This document shows positions 36,366 through 49,019 of a DNA stretch of 64,000 nucleotides, one piece after another. This stretch comes from Ampelocalamus luodianensis. Taxonomy: Eukaryota; Streptophyta; Magnoliopsida; Poales; Poaceae. Position numbers and translations under genes: made by a program. Numbering within the stretch: the stretch's first letter is position 1; each line of letters begins with the position of its first letter. A model generated the notes under the pieces. The model saw only the letters and a program-made list of their open reading frames with translations. It was not told the origin of the DNA and did no database searches. Where the stretch lies: positions 10,106,001-10,170,000 of the forward strand of contig CM070633.1 in assembly GCA_036346255.1 (NCBI GenBank), given 5' to 3'.

Positions 36366-36433
36366 GTCCATGACCGTGGACACGTTATTCGAACAGTTTA
36401 TACCTGCAGGGTGTACATCTTTACCCACATGAC
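36366..36433 (-). repeat. Conserved LTR palindrome block (X 3' LTR)
   Basis: gtccatgaccgtggac (36366-36381, inverted arms gtcca/tggac), a ttcgaa core (36388-36393), cctgcagg (36403-36410) and tgtacatctttacccacat. Same order as in LTRs A and B. Confidence 0.7.
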
Positions 36434-38318
36434 TTAGCTAGCCGTTGCCTTGGATGCCTCCGAATGATGACATATCGCCTTTGGTATGCCGACCGGGAAA
36501 CTAAGATTTGGTATTTTTCAACAAGCTAATACTATTGAGTTGGACCCCATGTGTGAGTGATCTCGCTTAAACAACGATCGATAGCATCCGCTAACTGGGC
36601 ACACATGTTGCGTCAGAATGCCGACCCAATCAAAAGAAATGCAGTTGGGTTCGCTACCCATAGTAGATTGCAATCGGCATCTTTAAGGTGCGCATATGCT
36701 ACGGAGCACATATACGCCTCACCCTTCTAAGAACATCGATCTCGACATACAAGCTCACATGGCATAAAACGCAGTCATAAGACCAAAGCATCTATGCCAT
36801 ACAAGGTCAATACACATATCCTTACTCTCTGTTTCCAACCCAATAGTCTTAACATTTTACTTAACCAAACAAATACCATACACTGCATGTGGAAGTACGT
36901 GGGGGACTTGAATTGAATAGTCAGAGTTCGGTCCTTAATTAACCCGGACAAGTCCACCACAAATCCCAATCTCGTGCACAAAAGCACCATCACTAGCTTC
37001 CTCTTGTCCAGATCAGTTTAAATTTCAAATACAAGTCTGATTTAAAGAAACTGGACAAAGGGTTTAAAATAACAAAAGTTCAGTTGTGATTCCCATGTTT
37101 GACAAGATATTCTTGTCAAACTCTAAAATCTCTAGACTGCATGTCTAAGCCAAATCTGAAAATATAGGTTATAGTATACAGTACTATGCTAAGGTTGAGT
37201 GTATGGTGGCAATTGAGGTAATCCATCATGTTAGGTCATAACTAGCTACTAACAGATTACGATTTGTACTTTCGAAAAATAGCACGCACGATTGTCACTT
37301 TGGATTTAGAAAGTCTAATGTATAAAATTTGGGATCAACATGGTGCGAGAGGAAGCTTGCCTTGATAATAGTAAACCTCATTGCGTGTTCGGGTTGCTCA
37401 GAATATATTCAATTGCTTCACAGAACCGATTCTAAAAGAAGCAATAAGACCCAATAAATACCAAAACTGACAATAAGTCCAAAATGGAAGAAATATGCAT
37501 GATCAATCTGGAAATGCATGATTAGCAGTATGCTTAAGTTATATCTACCCTAATAGTAATAATAAACCATATTACCACCTACTGATTTCAAAAGGCAGAA
37601 ACTAAGGTTTAGTTCAAAGTTTCAGTTTTCAGATTTTGAAAAGAGCAGAAACAGGATAGATTGCAGATTTGGGAAAAAGGAAAATAGATCGAACAAAGAT
37701 TCTAAACTGAAGCTTAACCTGATCTATTAGGGTAGTTAATACCCTAAACTAACCTTAACCTAACCCTAATCGGTTAGATTACAAAAACTAAAGGAAAACT
37801 TATATTGTCGGTTAAGCCGACAAAAAGAGACAGAGACAGAACTCTGCTATAAAGCTAAATAAATGATGACAAGAATTAAAAGAACAACTTGTTATGTTAC
37901 TAGGGTTTAATTGAGACCTAACTAGGATGATAAGTTGACAGGAGAAACCCTAGTTATTGAAAACGATATGAAAGACCGAAAAGTTAGAATAACAACTTTT
38001 CAGTTTAAAGCAAGTTGAAGCTACTGACATTCAAAGAAATGATTCATGTGAGTTACTAAGGTCCCTACGATGCTTAAGGTAGTAAAACTCACAGCTTTAG
38101 CTTACCAGGCTAAGGAAAACACTGAAGGTTCCTAAAGCGAGTTGGATCAAGAGAGATAAACTCGGTTTACCCTACAAAAGATGTTAAATCTTTATTACAA
38201 GTCGATACTGTGTTTTAGAATGGATGAACAAATTGGAGAAGCAAGAAACTCCACTGGACAACAATGGAAGATGATAAGCTCCAGTGGTCAACAATGGCAG
38301 CAGCTCAAAAAGCTAGGG

Positions 38319-38328
38319 TTATATATAG
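38319..38328 (-). promoter_or_regulatory. TATA box of X 3' LTR
   Basis: The minus strand reads CCCTATATATAACCC around these positions, about 1.56 kb from the LTR start; repeated in the 5' LTR at 48679-48690. Confidence 0.6.
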
Positions 38329-38661
38329 GGGTTGAGCTACAGGGCAAAGGAGAAGGGTCTAGAGTTGATGAGGTGTCCATTTAGCTAAATATCCAAAAAT
38401 TAGTTGTATAATTCTTGGATAACTCCTCTACTCGGTTTACAGAACCAATGGCTGCGCACAGAGGCAAGGAGGAAGAGAGGCAAACATCTGACATGTGGGT
38501 CCCTTTGTCAGCCACAGTCACGCGCGCCTCCTAAAACGCGAAAAGAACACCAACCGTCCGATTAGAAATGGGCGGCTGCGATGAAGACAGGTGTTAAGAG
38601 AAGCTAATCGGTAATGTTTAATGTGGACCATGCGATCTCACACGAACGGTCGAGATTTAAC

Positions 38662-39292
38662 GTAGCCTTCGGGTAACCCGAAGGTTACATTCAAAGAGGA
38701 GCGTTGGATTTGAGTCTAACGGTCCTATGAAGATCGGGCCCTAAACGCACGCGGTCAAAAAGATACCATAGGATGGAGATCCAACGGCCAGGAATAAATG
38801 CGCGCCCTTGAGTTCAAAAACGAAAAGAGCGGCGCGGTTGGATTTAAGATCAACGGTGAGGATTGAAGAGGGGTTCTGGCGACCCGAACGGCCCAATCTA
38901 GGCGGTCCGTCCGATTAAGATCCAAAGGTGGAGGTGGAGTGGTGCCTTCGGGTAACCCGAACGGCCCACCAGATCTGGCCCATCCATTGAGAATCCAAGG
39001 GCTCACGTTTAATTGGACCTTTCCATAGGAAAAATGGTATAGTCCAAAAAGTGAGCGCCGCACGATCAAGATCCTACGACCAAGATTAAATGAGCCCCAC
39101 GGGATGACCCGAACGACCGTTTAATCCAACCCGTACATTAAGATCTGACGACGGAGGATTGAAGGCGCGTTAGGACTTTGGAACTAAAGTTGGATGCCGT
39201 TGGATGAAGATCCAACGGTGAAAATCGCACGGAATACGTTGATAGTCGCAAGGCTTTGCGCATCTCGGCCGTCCATCAAAGAATCGACGGCT
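38662..39292 (-). promoter_or_regulatory. Array of inverted AACGG repeats in U3 of X (3' LTR)
   Basis: Imperfect to perfect inverted repeats with CCGTTGGAT/ATCCAACGG arms at 38702-38722, 38771-38787, 38836-38856, 38905-38928, 39197-39218 (perfect 9-bp arms, 4-nt spacer) and 39267-39292. The hairpin CCTTCGGGT-A-ACCCGAAGG is at 38666-38684, with a partial second copy at 38945. Function not shown; position upstream of the TATA box suggests enhancer sites. Confidence 0.7.
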
Positions 39293-39888
39293 TGCGCGCT
39301 AGGAAACTTGGTCACGTACACGAACGTGTCGGGTGCACCGATTGCACGCAGTTTGGACCCAAACTTGTTGAGCTCGAGTCGCTCACGATTGCCAATGGTG
39401 GGTTTAGACCAGTTAGTTGACCAAGCCCTATTCAAATGCTCAAAAGTTTGACTGGCTTTAAAAATAGCAAATAAATTTGTAAAATCATGAAATTTTGCCA
39501 AGAGGCTCTTGGGATGATATATTTCCCAAATAAATTTATAAAACCACAATTCCGCCGTAAAATATATAGATAATTACTTTAGCCCGAATATGTTTAATTA
39601 AAGACAAATATTTTTCTTCAAGACAAAATAATTTCTAAAACTCAAAGAAAATTATTTTTGACCAAGATAATTGATTTAAGTTGTAATAAAAATACTTCCA
39701 CCACCACACAAGCATTAACTTGTATTTTCTTTGAAACTGAATAGGTTTTGGATTTTGGCTAGAAAAGCAAGGTTTTCAATTTGTAACATATCGCCCAAAT
39801 TGTAGAAATGAGCAGAATGCTATGATAAAGACACCTCATTACTGTTCATAAAGCATTTTATTATGTTTATAAACTTGGGGCTGTTACA

Positions 39889-39900
39889 AACCTACCCTTA
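39889..39900 (-). other. X polypurine tract
   Basis: Minus strand TAAGGGTAGGTT directly before the 3' LTR start TGTAACAG. Confidence 0.65.
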
Positions 39901-40127
39901 AGAAAATCTCGTCCCGTGATTTGGAACAAGTTAGAGATTAGGAAAAGTGAAATTGAGATGATTTATAAGGAAATTCAACATCCGTTGTCTTGATTTCCTT
40001 CAAAGATAACAAAGAAGAACTTTACATAACAACATAGTGTTATCATTACATCTTTGTTTACATTGTTTTGTTTAAACTTTCATTTCTTGATTCAAAGGAA
40101 AGTTCTAAACAACAAAAGATGGGGTGC

Positions 40128-41291
40128 TCAATCCGCATCGATCTTGCGCTCCCAAGTGGCTTCATCCTCGGAATGATTAGCCCATGAATTTTCAAGAACT
40201 TGTGAGACGATTTCTTGTCCTGCGTTCCATTGTGTCGAGGATACGTACTGGTTGTTCTTGATAGGAAAGATCAGGTTGGAGATCAAGATGCTCATAAGCA
40301 GTTGCCTCAATAGGAACACGAAAGCATTTCTTCAATTGAGACACATGAAAAGTATCATGCACTGCTGAGAGGGATTCAGGTAGTTGCAATTGATAAGCTA
40401 CAGCTCCTCGTTTTGTAATGATCCGGAAAGGTCCGATATAACGAGGTGCGAGCTTCCCTTTCACCTGGAAACGATGAGTGCCTTTCATCGGTGATACTTT
40501 AAGATAGACATGATCATCTACCTCAAAGCTCAATTCACGACGACGATGATCAGCATAGCTCTTCTGACGAGACTGTGCAGTTTTCAAACAATCTCGAATC
40601 AGACGAACTTGCTCTTCTGCTTCCTTTACCAAGTCTGGACCATAGAATGATCTTTCACCAGACTCGGACCAATTCAATGGAGTCCTATAAGCTCTCCCAT
40701 ACAAGGCTTCAAAAGGTGACATTTGAATACTTGCTTGGTAGCTATTATTGTAGGAAAATTCCACAAATGGCAAAGATTTCTCCCAGTCTTTGCTATAGGA
40801 TAGCACATAAGCTCGAAGAAGATCTTCCATTACTTGATTCACTCTCTCAGTCTGACCACTAGTTTGAGGATGATAAGCAGTACTGAAAGGGAGTTCAGTC
40901 CCCATAGCCTGATGAAGACAATTCCAAAAGTGGGAAGTAAGCGAGGCCACGGTCGAGACAATGACCTTGGGAACACCATGAAGACAAACAATTCTAGCAA
41001 TATAAAGCTCGCTAGTGCTTGCCACTAAAGATGGTTTTGACAGAATAAAATGAGCCACCTTTGTCAAGCGGTCGATGATTACCCAAATGGCATCGGACCC
41101 ATTGGAAGTCTTGGGAAGACCAAGAACAAAATCCATACCGATCTCTTCCCATTTCCATCGTGGAATAGGCAAAGGTTGAAGGGTACCGGTGGCTTCGGAT
41201 GTTCGACTTTAACTCTTTGGCAAATATCACATTCAACAACATCTTGAGCAATTTGCCTTTTCATTTGGCTCCACCAAAATGTTTTCTTCAA
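40128..41291 (-). pseudogene. X integrase with C-terminal chromodomain
   Basis: The frame from 41291 has CDICQRVK, part of the zinc-binding HHCC region. The frame from 41172 gives the integrase core (GMDFVLGLPKTS, HPQTSGQTERVNQV, FVEFSYNNSYQ), followed by a C-terminal region with FQVKGKLAPRYIGPF. A chromodomain-like tail is split between two frames (VRILDTMERRTRNR, then WANHSEDEATWERK, ending at 40128). The second catalytic Asp is not in its expected place, just before TSHFW; the local frame looks disturbed there by two nearby indels. Integrase inserts the cDNA, and the chromodomain is thought to guide it to chromatin. Confidence 0.8.
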
Positions 41292-43225
41292 ATCTGATAC
41301 ATCTTGGTACTTCGGGATGTAGAAAACTTGGAATTATGAGCCTCTCTAAGAATTAGACTTCTTAGATGAGGATCAGCAGGTACCACCAAACGATTGCGAT
41401 ACCAAATCATACCGTGATCATCTTCAGAGAAGTTGTTGGCTTTACCCGCCTTCAAATTCTCCTTAATTTTGGCTACCTCGGCATCAGTTTTCTGGGCCTC
41501 AAGAATCTGAGATTCTAAGGTAGGCTCCACTTGTAATGCAGTGAGAAAACCTTCCTCCACTAATTCAAGACTTAGGCACTGAAAATCAGCACACAATTCC
41601 TTGGCCGCCGGTAGGGAAAATGTGCAGTTGCACTGTGACTTTCTGCTTAAAGCGTCTGCCACAACATTGGCTTTACCAGGGTGATAATGAATACCCATGT
41701 CGTAGTCCTTGATCAGTTCAAGCCATCTTCTTTGCCTCATATTCAAATCAGATTGAGTGAATATGTACTTCAGGCTTTTATGATCTGTATAGATCTTACA
41801 ACGATTACCGAGAAGGTAATGTCGCCAAATCTTCAATGCATGGACCACGACAGCCAATTCCAAATCATGAGTAGGATAATTGACTTCATGCGGGCGCAAC
41901 TGCCGAGATGCATATGCCACAACTCGGCCCTCTTGCATAAGCACACAACCAAGTCCATGGCGAGATGCATCACAATAAATATCAAAGTTCTTATAAACAT
42001 CCGGAAGAGTAAGAACTGGAGCTTTAGTCAAGAGAGTTCTCAAAAGCCGAAAACTCTCCTCACATTTAGCTGACCATTCAAATTTCCTCTCTTTCTGCAA
42101 AAGCTGAGTCAAAGGTCTAGCAATTTTGGAGAAATTTTCAATGAACCTGCGGTAATAACCCGCAAGTCCAAGAAAACTTCGGATCTCAGGGACACTCTTG
42201 GGATGCTTCCAATTTAGTATATCTTGTACCTTTCTTGAATCGAGAGCGATACCTCCTTCAGATAACACATGTCCCAGAAATGCAACTTCTCTGAGCCAAA
42301 AAGCACACTTGCTAAACTTAGCATACAGTCGATGCCGACGAAGTGTTTCTAGCACAAGTCGCAAATGTTGTTCATGGTCTTTATCAGACTTGGAATAAAT
42401 AAGGATGTCGTCAATGAACACGACAACAAACTTATCCAAGAAATCCATGAACACCGAATTCATAAGGTTCATGAAATAGGCTGGCGCATTAGTCAGACCA
42501 AAGGACATGACAGTGTACTCGTACAAACCATAACGAGTAGAGAAAGCTGTTTTAGGAATGTCCTCAGCTCTAACCTTGATTTGATGATAGCCCGATCGCA
42601 AATCAATCTTTGAAAAGACTCGGGCACCAACCAATTGATCAAAAAGATCATCAATGCGGGGCAAAGGATACTTATTCTTGATAGTGACCTCATTTAACGG
42701 ACGGTAATCTACACACATCCGCAAAGTGTTGTCCTTCTTTTTGACAAAGATTGCCGGGCATCCCTAAGGTGAGGAACTCGGTCGAATAAATCCTTTGTCG
42801 AGCAATTCTCCGAGTTGCTTCTTCAATTCAACCAACTCGTTGACGGGCATTCGATAAGGACTCCTGGATATAGGAGCAGTTCCAGGAACCAATTCAATAA
42901 CAAATTCCACTTCCCGATCTGGTGGCAAACCGGGAAGGTCTTCAGGAAAGACATCAACATACTCACAAACAATTGGTACCGACTCTAAGGAAGGAGTAGT
43001 ATCAACTTGGTGAGCACAAAGGTGAGAAACCATTGTCCTGGATTGAAAAACGACTGAAGTGCCGCTTTCATTAGTCAAAGAAATGGATTTGTGGGCGCAA
43101 TTAATTTGCCCAAAGTGCTTGGATAACCAATCCATTCCCAAGATAACATCCAACCCTTTTGAATCTATCACAATCAAATCAGCCCAAAAGTCTACCCCTT
43201 CAATATTTATATTGACATTACGCAA
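41288..43225 (-). pseudogene. X protease end, reverse transcriptase and RNase H
   Basis: One frame from 43225 to 41288 broken only by a TAG at 42764-42766, where a Trp is usual in the family. In order: the protease end (VILGMDWLS), an RT entry segment (PYRMPVNELVELKKQL), the RT core (MRMCVDYRPLNEV, DLRSGYHQIKV, FGLTNAPAYF, VVFIDDILIYSKSD with the catalytic DD near 42410), then RNase H (FDIYCDASRHGLGCVLMQ, YTDHKSLKYI). The product copies element RNA into DNA. The frame ends near 41288 and integrase begins in another frame. The protease active-site DSG lies in the disturbed stretch before 43225. Confidence 0.88.
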
Positions 43226-43375
43226 CTTGATTAGTCATAAAGGTGATCCGGTGAATGGATGATATGAGGTGGATGAAGATGATGCATAATTAAACGATCT
43301 TTGAGTAGCAAAGCGCCTACTAACAAATGAATGGGATGCTCGAATCAAACAAAGCAGTGCGATCTTTGAAATTAA

Positions 43376-43927
43376 CTAGGAGCGTACCAAGCACAACCGG
43401 GAGTGTTGCTTCCTCGCGATGTCTGGTTCACCCTCGAACCGAAGCAGGTCGCTTGACCACGGTCGGGAAGGTGGTGCGGGGCGACATTGGCCGGGAAGGT
43501 GAAATAGGTGGTATCCCCGAGCCACAGTATAACAACGATTGGCAAAATGCCCTGGGTGGCCACAATGATAACATATAACCCCTGGCCTTACAGTCACAAC
43601 AGCTGGTGGCCGGTTTCCACTAGGCCTTAGTTGATTAGTGGAAGAGGATGGGCGAGGGGCAAACACTGCCGGCCTTGGTGCAAATGGAGCTGGTGCTCGC
43701 GGTGGTCTAGGTACCCACATGCGAGGCCTCGGTGGCGACCACCGAGGAATAAAGCGAGAAGTCATTGCCGCTGCGTGACTTCTCCACGACCTTGCTCTTA
43801 CTCGCCACAATTGCTTTGTTGACCAAATGAGAGAAATTCGGAAGTCATGCAAAGCTACGACCATCGCAATTCCTCGGATAGCCCATTCAAAACCGGTTTC
43901 GACGACGAATGTCGGTCGAAACATCAT
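43376..43927 (-). pseudogene. X gag, C-terminal part with zinc knuckle
   Basis: The minus frame contains a Pro/Arg-rich linker and a CCHC knuckle, CYHCGHPGHFANRC, that packages element RNA. The sequence between this frame and the first gag frame (43928-44165) reads as gag only in changing frames. Confidence 0.75.
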
Positions 43928-44165
43928 CGGCGATCGGCAAGAAAGTTGAACTCATGCGGATATTCGAATGACTTTCGCCCTTGCTTGAGAGCGAGAAATT
44001 CTTGTTGCTTGATCATCATGACCCTTCAGAATATGAGCTTCGCAAAAGCTTCCACGAACTCATCCCAAGTAGGGACATGTCCAGCAGGTGAATGGCAAGG
44101 AGGTTGTCCCACCATATGCTAGCCGCCCATCAAGTCGATAATCGCGAAGAGAACCTTTTCCCTCT

Positions 44166-44561
44166 CTAACACTGAGCAATTAGTAGCTTCTTCTCAATGG
44201 TCCGAAGCCAGTCATCTGCTTCCATGGGATCCTGAGAGCTAGAGAACACCGGTGGGTTAGTCCGCTGAAAGTCAGCAAGGCTGCCCTGCATATGGTGACC
44301 TCCTGCTCTGACAGCTGGTGCAACAGGGGAAGAAGTGTTGCGCGCAATCTGCTCCAAGATGCGCGTTTGGTCCATTCGATTGCGCTCGATTTGCATGAGC
44401 ACATCGGCCATAGAAGGTGGTGGAGGAAGCTCCTCTTCTTGGGGACCACCTTGCGGACCCTGAGAGCTGGAGGGTTCAGTCGGCCCTCCCTGAGAATGGG
44501 GCACGGGAGTCGACATGCCCTTCCCTTGTTGCGCTTGTGCACGAGTAGTAGGTCCTGTCAT
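44166..44561 (-). pseudogene. X gag, N-terminal part
   Basis: 131 residues from an ATG at 44561: MTGPTTRAQAQQGKG, then a Gly/Pro/Gln-rich stretch, then DFQRTNPPVFSSSQDPMEAD and WLRTIEKKLL, the start of the gypsy gag domain. The frame stops at 44166 and gag similarity resumes downstream in other frames. The knuckle part follows at 43376-43927. Confidence 0.75.
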
Positions 44562-44916
44562 CCTGTCACCACACCATGGTTAACAACATAACAAGGATAT
44601 ACTCGGCAAACACAAACAAGGTTGCAATTAGAAAAGAAACAAACATTGTACATATAATGCATCATGTTATGACATGCACTCAAATCAACCCCAAAACCAG
44701 AAACTTTATATAAACAGCAAAAGATATTCGATTCTGACCGCACATCAGAGTCGGCCATAAAGATCATATTACAACCCCAAAAGTCAAACTTACATACTTT
44801 GTACAAAATACTATTGCCCTATTACATACATTTTATTTAAGGGCAACTACTAGACTAAAAGACACTTAACCACGAGGGTTCATTGTCGAGGTGCTAGCAT
44901 AAAGATCGGTTAAAGT

Positions 44917-45699
44917 TCACGGAAACTCATTCAAAAGATGAGCTCCGGGAACCCGTGTCAACGAGATCCAACGGGCTAATGAGGCGCCTCGGGAACCCAA
45001 CGATGGTGATGACCTCCGGAGGTGCGATCGCAGAGTGCGAGGAAAGCCTGCAGTCATTCGGGCTTCACGCACTTGTCCATAAACAGGCACGCACCCGGCC
45101 ACTTCTGGAAGTCGATAAAGAGGTGGTGCAGCAGCAGCGGGAGAGATCTCGTTGCCACCATAAAGCACGTTGCGAGGAACGCGGTTCATGTTGACTCCAA
45201 GTAACAGGTACTCCTGGGCCTCATTAAGGCGATGCCGAGTTTCCCACAACTCCCTCACAATGCAGCGATGGACTTGGTCCATGATGCGGACCATCCTCGC
45301 CAACTGTCGCACCTGGGGGTCTTCTCCAAACTGTATCTCATCGAACATGCTCACTTCGGAGGTAGGACCTTGATTCGGGAAGTGGTCGTAGGGAGGTTGA
45401 GACAATTTCGTCAAATCATGACGAAGAAGGCTCATCATCCTACTTGCAGCTTCCTGAACCGCCATAGCCTCAGAGGTGGCAAGTGCTTGGACATAGTAGG
45501 GAACACTGCCAGCTACATGCCTAGCGATGACGTTGATGAAGGCACGGTACTCCTCCATCCCTGGTCCTCGGTCTCGTCGATAGATGGCGTACTCCGGCTG
45601 GTAGGTGAAATTGGATCGCCACATCATGTCCCGAAGTAAGGCTGGGAACCCATCAACATCCTCTGCCCGGGTCTCCTTGACCAAGTACCACCCACTCAT
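44917..45699 (-). CDS. ORF0 of element X, 260 residues, unknown function
   Basis: An uninterrupted sense-strand frame between the PBS and gag. It begins MSGWYLVKETRAEDVDGFPA; its middle is alpha-helix-like with many Arg, Met and Leu (for example MMSLLRHDLTKLSQPPYDHF). The last 60 or so residues are Arg/Ser-rich. No catalytic motif, zinc finger or membrane span is recognised. Extra ORFs before gag have been reported for some rice gypsy elements (orf0 of RIRE3/RIRE8, from memory). Its survival in an element whose gag and pol frames are broken makes it notable. The C-terminal part may be out of its original frame. Confidence 0.6.
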   Translation of the reverse strand: MSGWYLVKETRAEDVDGFPALLRDMMWRSNFTYQPEYAIYRRDRGPGMEEYRAFINVIARHVAGSVPYYVQALATSEAMAVQEAASRMMSLLRHDLTKLSQPPYDHFPNQGPTSEVSMFDEIQFGEDPQVRQLARMVRIMDQVHRCIVRELWETRHRLNEAQEYLLLGVNMNRVPRNVLYGGNEISPAAAAPPLYRLPEVAGCVPVYGQVREARMTAGFPRTLRSHLRRSSPSLGSRGASLARWISLTRVPGAHLLNEFP

Positions 45700-45902
45700 C
45701 TATAGACAAAAGGACAAGGTAAGAAACAATTCACTTTTAGAAAAACCAACAGAAAGTTGGGACAATAATTGACATTAAGGAGGATAAGAAATAAAAGATG
45801 TCATACTTAAGCTTTCAAAATTATACTACTGCTTGAAAATAGTTTTATCAGAAGACTCTCTAATAACTTGGCCATGCTACTTCTAACCTCATAGTAACGT
45901 AT

Positions 45903-45914
45903 GCTCGATACCAA
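45903..45914 (-). other. X primer-binding site
   Basis: Minus strand TTGGTATCGAGC, three bases inside the 5' LTR end. Same CAG-to-CG departure from the initiator-Met tRNA PBS as in N1. Confidence 0.75.
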
Positions 45915-46720
45915 CGCTGTGGCGCCGGATTATTGAAATGTACTTAATTAAATTCATATTTGTATACGATTATTAATGAAGGAACAAGATCTGTCCCTTA
46001 ATTAAAGATCATGCTAAAGATATAAATTTAACAAGTATCAATTCCAATAAGCAGATCCGGATATATATATATCTCACAATGGTTCCCGTGATCAACGACC
46101 ATTGCATATATATATCCTTCAACAACATTGCATCATACACATACAAGTCATACATTTGCATAATTAAACATAAGTTTACATCATTCGGTTAATACTACAA
46201 TATTAAGTGACTTGGTCACTTCAAAAGTTTAACAATGGAAGCAAAACAAAATATTAAAGTCCACCAATGGCCTCATCCACCCGCAGCAATTGCGTGGAGG
46301 AAAGAAGTAGCTTTACTCGTTAGCGTCACCGATCGGCGCTAACGGTACTTCATAAAGATAACCGTCCTCACCGCAACAATAGGTGATAGCACCTTGAGTG
46401 CGGAAGGTACTCGGCAAGTCTTACACAAACTAATAAAAGAAAGTGTTGATTAGAGCCTACACAAAGGAGTAGAATTTATATATGCATAAGGTTGCAACAG
46501 AAGGTATAAAGGTTCAAATTTGCATAAAGCGATACCTCTTAACCTACAACTACTAAATTTTGACAAAGCAATTTAGTAAATCAAAGTTTAGCTAGAACGA
46601 TGAAGTAAATGACATAATTGTAATAATGATGCGATTGCATGAATCCCTCATGCACACTCAAAATCGAAACCAGATTTTGAAAATCAAAACTTCTATACAG
46701 TGACATCAATTCAAGTTATC

Positions 46721-46787
46721 GTCCATGACCGTGGACACGCTATTCGAACAGTTTATACCTGCGGGGGTGTACATCTTTACCCACATG
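46721..46787 (-). repeat. Conserved LTR palindrome block (X 5' LTR)
   Basis: gtccatgaccgtggac, then tattcgaacag, then tgcgggggtgtacatctttacccac; the pst-like cctgcagg of the other copy reads cctgcggg here. Confidence 0.65.
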
Positions 46788-49019
46788 ACTTAGCTAGCCC
46801 GTTGCCTTCGGATGCCTCCGAATGATGACATCCGCCTTTGGTATGCCGGCCGGGAAACTAAGATTTGGTATTTTTCAACAAGCTAATACTATTGAGTTGG
46901 ACCCCCATGTGTGAGCTGATCTCGCTTAAACAACGACTGATAGCATCTGCTTAACCGGGGCACACATGTTGCGTCAGGAATGCCGACCTAATCAAAAGAA
47001 ATGCAGGTTGGGTTCGCTACCCATAGTAGATTGCAATCGACATCTTTAAGGTACGCATATGCTACGGAGCACATATACGCCCTCACCCTTCTAAGAGCAT
47101 CTGATACTGACATACAAGCTCACATAGCATAAAACGTAGTCATAAGACCAAAGCATCTATGCCATACAAGGTCAATACACATATCCTTACTCTCCTGTTT
47201 CCAACCCAATAGTCTTAACATTTTACTTAACCAAACAGCGCCCATACACTGCATGTGGAAGTACGTGGGGGACTTGAATTGAATAGTCAGAGTTCGGTCC
47301 TTAATTAACCCGGACAAGTCCACCACAAATCCCAATCTCGTGCACAAAAGCACCATCACTAGCTTCCTCTTGTCGGATCGGTTTAAATTTCAAATACAAG
47401 TCGATTTAAAGAAAGCTGGACAAAGGGTTTAAAATAACAAAAGTTCAGTTGTGATTCTCATGTTTGACAAGATATTCTTGTCAAACTCTAAAATCTCTAG
47501 ACCGCATGTCTAAGCCAAATCTGAAAATATAGGTTATAGTATACGATTACTATGCTAAGGTTGAGTGTATGGTGGCAATTGAGGTAATCCATCATGTTAG
47601 GTCATAACTAGCTACTAACAGATTACTGATTTGTACTTTGGAAAAATAGCACGCACAATTGTCTTTGGATTTAGAAAGTCTAATGTATAAAATTTGGGAT
47701 CAACATGGTGCGAGAGAGGAAGCTTGCCTTGATAATAGTAAACCTCATTGCGAGTTCAGTTGCTCGAAATATATTCAATTGCTTCACAGAACGATTCTAA
47801 AAGAAGCAATAAGACCCAATAAATACCAAAGCTGACAATAAGTCCAAAATGGAAGAAATATGCATGATCAATCTGGAAATGCATGATTAGCAGTATGCTT
47901 AAGTTATATCTACCCTAATAGTAATAATAAACCATATTACCACCTACTGATTTCAAAAGGCAGAAACTAAGGTTTATTTCAAAGTTTCAGTTTTCAGATT
48001 TTGAAAAGAGCAGAAACAGGATAGATTGCAGATTTGGGAAAAAGGAAAATAGATCGAACAAAGATTCTAAACTGAAGCTTAACCTGATCTATTAGGGTAG
48101 TTAATACCCTAAACTAACCTTAACCTAACCCTAATCGGTTAGATTACAAAAACTAAAGGAAAACTTATGTTGTCGGTTAAGCCGACAAAAAGAGACAGAG
48201 ACAGAACTCTGCTATAAAGCTAAATAAATGATGACAAGAATTAAAAGAACAACTTGTTATGTTACTAGGGTTTAATTGAGACCTAACTAGGATGATAAGT
48301 TGTGGGAGAAACCCTAGTTATTGAAAACGATATGAAAGACCGAAAAGTTAGAATAACAACTTTTTGGTTTAAAGCAAGTTGAAGCTACGACATTCAAAGA
48401 AATGATTCATGTGAGTTACTAAGGTCCCTACGATGCTTAAGGTAGTAAAACTCACGACTTTAGCTTACTGTGCTAAGGAAAACAGAAGGTTCCTAAAGCG
48501 AGTTGGATCAACAGAGAGATAAACTCGTTTACCCTACAAAAGATGTTAAATCTTTATTACAAGTGATACTGTGTTTTAGAATGGATGAACAAATTGGAGA
48601 AGCAAGAAACTCCACTTTGGACAACAATGGAAGATGATAAGCTCCGGTGGTCAACAATGGCGGCACTCAAAAGCTAGGGTTATATATAGGGGTTGAGCTA
48701 CGGGGCAAAGGAGAAGGGTCTAGAGTTGATGAGGTGTCCATTTAGCTAAATATCCAAAAATTAGTTGTATAATTCTTGGATAACTCCTCTACTCGGTTCT
48801 GAGAACCAATGGCGCGCATGAGGCAAGGAGGAAGAGAGGCAAACATCGACATGTGGGTCCCTTTGTTAGCCATACGATCCACGCGCGCCTCTAAACGCGA
48901 AAAGAACACCAACCGTCCGATTAGAAATGGCGGTCGCGATGAAGACAGGTGTTAAGAGAAGCTAATCGGTAATGTTTAATGTGGACCATGCGATCTCACA
49001 CGAACGGTCGAGATTTAAC

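Larger units (their letters stand above)
35551..39888 (-). repeat. X 3' LTR
   Basis: 4338 bp, tgtgggcgcc at the left, ggggctgttaca at the right. On the minus strand: inverted-repeat array in U3 (39292-38662), TATA box (38328-38319), palindrome block (36433-36366) near the 3' end. Confidence 0.92.

Noticed and set aside
37735..37775. Telomere-like ccctaa and taacccta runs in the X LTRs
   Set aside because: Only a few degenerate units, present in both LTRs at the same place; part of the LTR, not an interstitial telomere.
38755..39069. 104-residue ORF present in both X LTRs
   Set aside because: Identity follows from LTR duplication; it overlaps the inverted-repeat array and has no domain.
40950..40990. 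Apparent loss of the second catalytic Asp of the X integrase
   Set aside because: Small indels at CAG-type sites flank the spot and shift the frame only locally, so it is more likely a sequence error than a real inactive integrase.
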